A stretch of DNA of 64,000 nucleotides. Origin: Diadophis punctatus similis (Eukaryota; Chordata; Lepidosauria; Squamata; Dipsadidae). Numbering within the stretch: the first letter of the stretch is position 1; each line of letters starts with the position of its first letter. The notes below the pieces were generated by a model. The model did not search any database and was not told where the DNA came from. It saw nothing but the letters and a program-made list of their open reading frames with translations. Below, piece after piece: positions 59,262-64,000 of this stretch. The stretch is taken from assembly GCA_023053685.1 (NCBI GenBank), contig JALIGW010000013.1, forward strand, positions 15,759,501 through 15,823,500, written 5' to 3'. Both the position numbers and the translations under genes were made by a program.

Positions 59262-59321
59262 GAGGGAGGGAGATAAGGAAAGAAGGAAGGAAGGAAGGAA
59301 GGAAGGAAGGAAGGAAGGAAG
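59165..59321. repeat. (GATA)n-(GGAA)n compound microsatellite
   Basis: About 96 bases of GATA with a few TGATAGATAGA interruptions are followed by a short GGGA stretch and about 45 bases of GGAA. GATA arrays are the core of Bkm satellite DNA known from snake sex chromosomes; a single array this short is not diagnostic of location. Confidence 0.94.
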
Positions 59322-61180
59322 TTCAAAATAAAACGTGCTAAAATAAGTGGCTATATGTTTTGATTAAGATAAGCTCATTGTTAATAAACTTCATTGCAGG
59401 ACTTACAATATAGGAACAAAAGTTTTATGGACATAAATAATTACTGCCTCCATTTAATGAAATAAATATTCACCTTCTTTTATGCCAGTTTTACCAACTA
59501 ATTTGTTGGCCCCGAATTAAGGGATTACAGAATTGTAACATGGGAGTTTTTTATTTTCTATAGCTGCTTCAGTTCGCCTACCTCAAGTTATTTTTCCCCC
59601 CCTGAAAATATTCAGAGTCAATGGTAATCACATTTTGATACAAATTACGGTGATATGGTAGTGAATTAGACTGCTTATGTCACCGAGAATAAAGTGTCAT
59701 TGTGGTAATATTTAATATTTTAGCAAACAAAAAAAATAGCGAATGTTAATAAATAGCATTCAGCTGAGGTCCAGACATTGGTTTTCTCAAATTCTTGTCA
59801 TCTGGGGAATGGCCAGGCCAGAAAACCTCTGACGCATGCTAATCTAGCTGCTTTAGGATAGAGGGTAAAATTCCATGCAGTCCACACTGGAGCTACCCAA
59901 TCTATCTCACAATAGTATAATGATTTGGGGGAACTCTACTAGCTGTTTTGCGTTCTTCAAAGCTGTTTTGAGTTCTTCTACAAGCTGGAAATTATGCTAA
60001 TGAAAATGTTAATATAAATACATAAATTGGATATTTAAAAGCACTGAATTTTCACCAACTACCCAATGTCTCCTAGAATTTACTTTGATGTTAAGGTAAA
60101 AATAAGAGCTAGAGGAGATCTTCTTGAGCTTTTAAATTAGAAGGAATAGAAACTGACTCAGTATTTAAAAACAAAGGAAAAGAATCATATAGAGATGCCT
60201 GTTCAAAGTTAAATGGTAGTATTAATGATATTTCTCATCAAGCTGTTTGCAATAAAATACCGTAAATTGCTTCATCCTCTCATTAAGCTGTGAATTTTTC
60301 CCCCTTCTTCCTGCCTTTGTCTTCCTCTTTAAAGTGGCAACAAAGTCATTAGTTCTCTGAAGCTACTTCCTGCAAATAATGCTGCTTCACTGGTAAGCAA
60401 GTAGCTGGAGAGATGAGTTATGAAGAACAAAGTTCTCGTTACATATGCTTCAATAATCCTTAATTCTGGGAGAGAAAATAGCCAATAACTTTTGAAAGGG
60501 GCTGAGAATAAATGCACTTAAGGCAGGATAATATATGTTTAAATTGAGACGAGCTGTTTAGGATCTACTTCAAGGCAAGGGCTATGAATAACTGAAGTCA
60601 ATGTGAGGTCAATTATTTAAAAGATATTTTGAAAATTCACCCAGCCTGTGCTGTACACATGATGGATATTTCTGAACCAAGTGCTATTTGAGATCAGATT
60701 GGAGACAGAAGAAGATCTAGGAAATAGAAGAACAATGGAACACAAATAAGCTTTGGAATTTTCTCCAACCCCTTTTAACCATAGGCAGAATGCTTCATAT
60801 GTTGATGAAGCCTTGGAAATTAAGGAATAAGCCCCCTTTCCTTTTTTTTTCCTTTTCAGCAAAAATGCCCTTGTTAATGTATCCTTATCAGCCAGCATGT
60901 GCTTGATATTGACACCGACCTTCACCAAATTAGTGGAGCTAAAATTTGATTAGCATGTGAACAACTTTTCTATGGGCAGCATGCAAATGAAAAGCAGGTA
61001 AATAGTTCGGCTTATTTGTTGCTCCTTCAAATACAGATTTTATGTTGACTAGGATTTCTGTATAGGATTTCATTTTAAAAAAATATTATTTATTAATTCC
61101 TTCTTTTTTGACATATTCTACTTATCATGTGAGTTTTAAAAAAAAGAATAAAATTCCAATTTATCTTGGTATGATGTTGC
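59322..61180. other. single-copy DNA, no gene seen
   Basis: No recognised repeat or coding signal over about 1.85 kb. The minus-strand frame at 60617-60928 has no domain. Confidence 0.5.
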
Positions 61181-61181
61181 C

Positions 61182-61272
<91 letters not shown>
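61182..61272. repeat. (GA)n-(GACA)n compound microsatellite
   Basis: About 40 bases of GA change into about 51 bases of GACA. A purine-biased tract with regular C insertions. Confidence 0.95.
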
Positions 61273-61467
61273 TACCCTAAACTTTCCTCTCTCTCTATCC
61301 TTTGCTGTTCCTCTGAAGAAGAAAACTTTATTGATTGTCAATTTACTGACAAATAGATAAAACTAATACAAAAATGCAAATAAATGCGAAGAACCAAAAG
61401 CAAATATTCTCCCATACAGTGTTCTAGGATCAGGATCTTTGAGCAAATGCAAATGGTTGGTCTAGTT

Positions 61468-61691
61468 CTAGTGCAAATGTATCAAACACGCAGCCCGCAG
61501 GCCAGATCCTGCCCTCAATAGGCCCAAAGTTGTCCCGTAGGACCGTTCCTGACATGGTGAGGGACTGGCCCGTGCCCACCCCAGCCCCACCTACCCAGTC
61601 AGCTGCAGTGACCAGGCCACACCCACCCTGGCCCCTCAAGGACAAACAAAATCCTGATATGGCCCGCAATGGGATTGAGTTTGATACCCTG
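61468..61691. mobile_element. hAT-type MITE (GTATCAAAC ends) next to a SINE
   Basis: The 224-bp element begins with a diverged CTAGTGCAAATGTATCAAAC and ends GAGTTTGATACCCTG, flanked by GTCTAGTT (61460-61467) and GTCTAGTG (61692-61699). The inner CACGCAGCCCGCAGGCCAGA and GATATGGCCCGCAATGGG motifs are typical of the GTTTGACACCCCTG hAT family. The right duplication is the start of the SINE, so it inserted at the SINE's 5' edge. Confidence 0.8.
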
Positions 61692-61925
61692 GTCTAGTGG
61701 TTAAGGCATCAGGCTAGAAATCAGGAAAATATGTATTCTAATCCCACTTTAAGCATGAAAGTCATTTGGGTGATCTTGGGCCAGTCAGTCTCTCTCTCTC
61801 TCGGACCAACTCACCTCACATTGTTGTAATACAGAAAATAGAGAAAGGAATTTTAGGTATATTTTCCATCTTGTTGAGTTATTATGCAAATAATAAATGA
61901 TGAAAACCTAAAATAAAATAATAGA
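61692..61925 (+). mobile_element. tRNA-derived SINE (family 2), fullest copy
   Basis: The head GTCTAGTGGTTAAGGCATC has the A-box-like segment; TGTATTCTAATCCCACTTTA covers the B-box-like segment. The body follows: GAAAGTCATTTGGGTGATCT, GGGCCAGTCAGTCTCTCTC, CCAACTCACCTCACATTG and TTTTAGGTATATTTTCC. The tail is AATAAATGATGAAAACCTA. It is the best reference in this window for the copies at 4675, 38042, 46505 and 55812. Confidence 0.8.
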
Positions 61926-63325
61926 TAAACATTTAGTAGAATGTATGACAACAGATTATTTTATTTAATCCTTTATTTGCATACAGCTTTACTTAATATG
62001 CTGTTCTGCAAGTATAATGCATTGTGGGTGAAACAGAAAAAATGGAAACAACCAGGACTGATGGTCATTCTGTGAACTTCCTGAATGTTTATCATGAGAA
62101 AAAATGTCTGACAAGCAAATAAGAGGAAAATGTTTTAAAACTCTGCCTGGTTTTGGTGACTCACAGCATTATTTGCAAAGCAACAGCTCTTCCAAAATCC
62201 ATTTGATAAAAAAAAGGATGTCTTGATATGGATAAAAATAGACCTGAAGACATTAAGTGGGCCATTGTAGACCTTATATCTACATTTTGGAGATGACAAA
62301 TGAAGCAGAGAAAAATCATTATATGCACTGCAGTTTTGCGGCAGTCTATGTGAAGCATTCTGACATGGCATCTGATGTTCCAAAGTGGTATTTAACTCAT
62401 TCTGTGTAGCACTGCCTCAGGAGAAAAACATTCATTCAAGAAAATGTGTGAGGAAAGTAGCAATAACCTCTTGGAGTGGCCCCAGGCAATCTACTCCCTG
62501 TCACCTGCTGTATTGCCCTGACTTGAAGACACCATGAGTTCCGTCTCCCTTACAGATCTTAGTATTTCCCCCTAACCTTGTCCACTAAGGAATGCTGAGT
62601 CGCCTTATCTCTGTTGTTTAAAAGGGACATTTTTGACAGGTTCTTTGTTCTTGGATTGTCTGTACCTATACCATAAAAGGTATCATCAATAAATAAAGGG
62701 GAACATGCTGGAATGATATTTGTGGACGGTGTTTGGATGTTTTTTTTTAAATGCTGAAATTGTGACAAGTCATGCTTCTTTTGAAATTTGAAAACAAAGC
62801 AACATAAGGACCCCCCCCCCCGGGTTCCTTAAAATCATAAAATCCTGAGGCCCACTGCTTGAATTAACTAATGGAATGTGTAATTCCAATTCTTCTATTT
62901 GCTCATCATTGTTAGCTTTGAAGAAAGTTTTCAAGTTTTTTTTTTAAAAAAATGACAAGTAGATTCTAAATATTATTCAAAGAGTTAGTTGATCCTAAAG
63001 TTACATGGACTTTAATTCATAATAACAATGTGTGTGTGCGCGCGCGCGTGAGCGTGCGCGCGTGGAGAAAAAAAGAGGCATTGATAAAACTGTCCGCCAC
63101 AGTATTGGCTTCAGAGTTGGGAACTTTGGGCGAGTTATTTCGATGGACCAATCTCAGAAAGTCTTCTTCCATGCCTCTCTGCTCCTTTTTTCCTCTTTTT
63201 AGAGTAGTTTTTAATAAAATATTTTACATATATAATAAGACATAGTTGTCAATGGTTTTCCCATTTACAATTGTCACCAAGATTTAAAATGAATAAAAAA
63301 ACTTAAGGTATGGAGCAAAGTAAGA
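61926..63325. other. single-copy DNA with a C run and a CG/TG tract
   Basis: No gene is recognised. A C run lies at about 62811-62822. An alternating purine-pyrimidine tract at 63028-63063 (GTGTGTGCGCGCGCGCGTG and continuation) is unusually CpG-rich for this AT-rich window. Confidence 0.55.
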
Positions 63326-63329
63326 TAGA

Positions 63330-64000
63330 ATTTGAAGTGTAATCGTGTTTTAATCATTTACATGTAATTGCTAAAATGTGTAGACTTTTGTTGAAATTTG
63401 AAATGGAAGAAGAACAGGTTAAGGAACACATGAAAAAATGGGTTAAGAATTTTGGTTATAATATAAAGAAGCATGAATGGAAGATAAGTGATCAACAAGA
63501 TTGAAATTTACATTTTGTTGTAAATTTACATTTTGTACATCATGTTTATAAAATGATGTATCATTAGTACACGACACCATAAAATTATCTAGAATGTATT
63601 TCCAAATGTTGGAAATATGAACAACATGAAGCGTCATCCTACCATACTTTGTGTACATGTAAAAAAGCTATAAAATTGGATTCAAATATGCACGGTGATA
63701 CAGAGGATTTTTTAAAAATAGTATTCAATTGAAGCCAAAACATTTCCTTTTTAGGACTGATGGCTACACAATTAGAAAACTGTAATGAAAGATTATTCCA
63801 TTATATCATTACTGTGGCCCAATTATATGTACAAAGATGGAATAATTCAGCAGTACCCACAATGGAGGAATGAATGGTGAAATTGACAAAACTTACTAAG
63901 ATGGCCAAACTGAATTCTTTGATTAGAGAATGATCATTATTGACATTCATAAATGACTGAACCCCTCTTATGGACTGTTTGCATTAAAAAAGCAAATGAT
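63330..64000 (+). mobile_element. L1 LINE ORF2 C-terminal region, continuing past the window
   Basis: Plus-strand frames give, in order, QVKEHMKKWVKNFGYNI (about 63415-63465), YKMMYH near 63545, KCWKYEQHEASSYHTLCTC (about 63604-63660), then YIITVAQLYVQRWN (about 63800-63843) and TMEE with MVKLTKLTKMAK near 63860-63905. This is the conserved order of the L1 ORF2 C-terminus: Cys-His knuckle, then the AxxxYAQxWK and PTxEEW...MAK blocks. Some knuckle residues are lost (WW replaced), and stops interrupt the frame, so it is a pseudogene. It is cut by the window edge. Confidence 0.8.

Overview
This window looks like non-coding DNA from a squamate reptile, most likely a snake. It is AT-rich, contains no convincing host gene, and is dense in microsatellites and interspersed repeats. 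Three things point to a snake. CR1/L3-like LINEs end in ATTCT/ATTCC pentanucleotide arrays (25641-28440, 53510-53980). tRNA-derived SINEs of squamate type are present. CR1, L2, L1 and RTE-like LINE remnants sit beside many hAT-type miniature elements. No open frame reads as a host gene; every frame with recognisable protein similarity belongs to a retrotransposon.

Layout. 0-10 kb: a tRNA-SINE, two hAT elements with perfect 8-bp target duplications or matching termini, a hAT in microsatellite DNA and a mariner-like MITE. 10-19 kb: CR1 and L1 3' ends, an L2-like LINE split by a SINE, and a CR1 split by an L2 whose tail grew into a 177-bp tetranucleotide array. 19-25 kb: mostly single-copy DNA with a 226-bp solo LTR and a large (TA)n block. 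25.6-28.4 kb: two CR1/L3-like LINEs head to head, one interrupted by a hAT element. 29-31 kb: a SINE split by a 1.28-kb hAT that carries long inverted arms. 33-36 kb: RTE-like and L2-like reverse-transcriptase remnants. 38.8-40.6 kb: an L1 fragment split by an LTR-like insert. 42-46 kb: two copies of one 640-bp hAT family in opposite orientation, the second inside an L2. 48.2 kb: a nearly perfect 268-bp palindromic hAT MITE. 50-64 kb: degenerate L2, mariner-like, CR1/L3-like, hAT, L2, CR1 and SINE copies, a (GATA)n array, and an L1 running off the right edge.

There is no operon-like cooperation between genes here. What can be read is the history of nested insertions and shared machinery. The hAT elements are short, have no transposase and need one in trans. 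The SINEs have tails resembling LINE ends and need LINE enzymes in trans. LINE tails appear to have seeded long microsatellites. The regions between repeats hold no gene that I can support; a few may be conserved non-coding DNA, which only an alignment could show. Clade names rest on sequence reading alone, and boundaries without target duplications are approximate.
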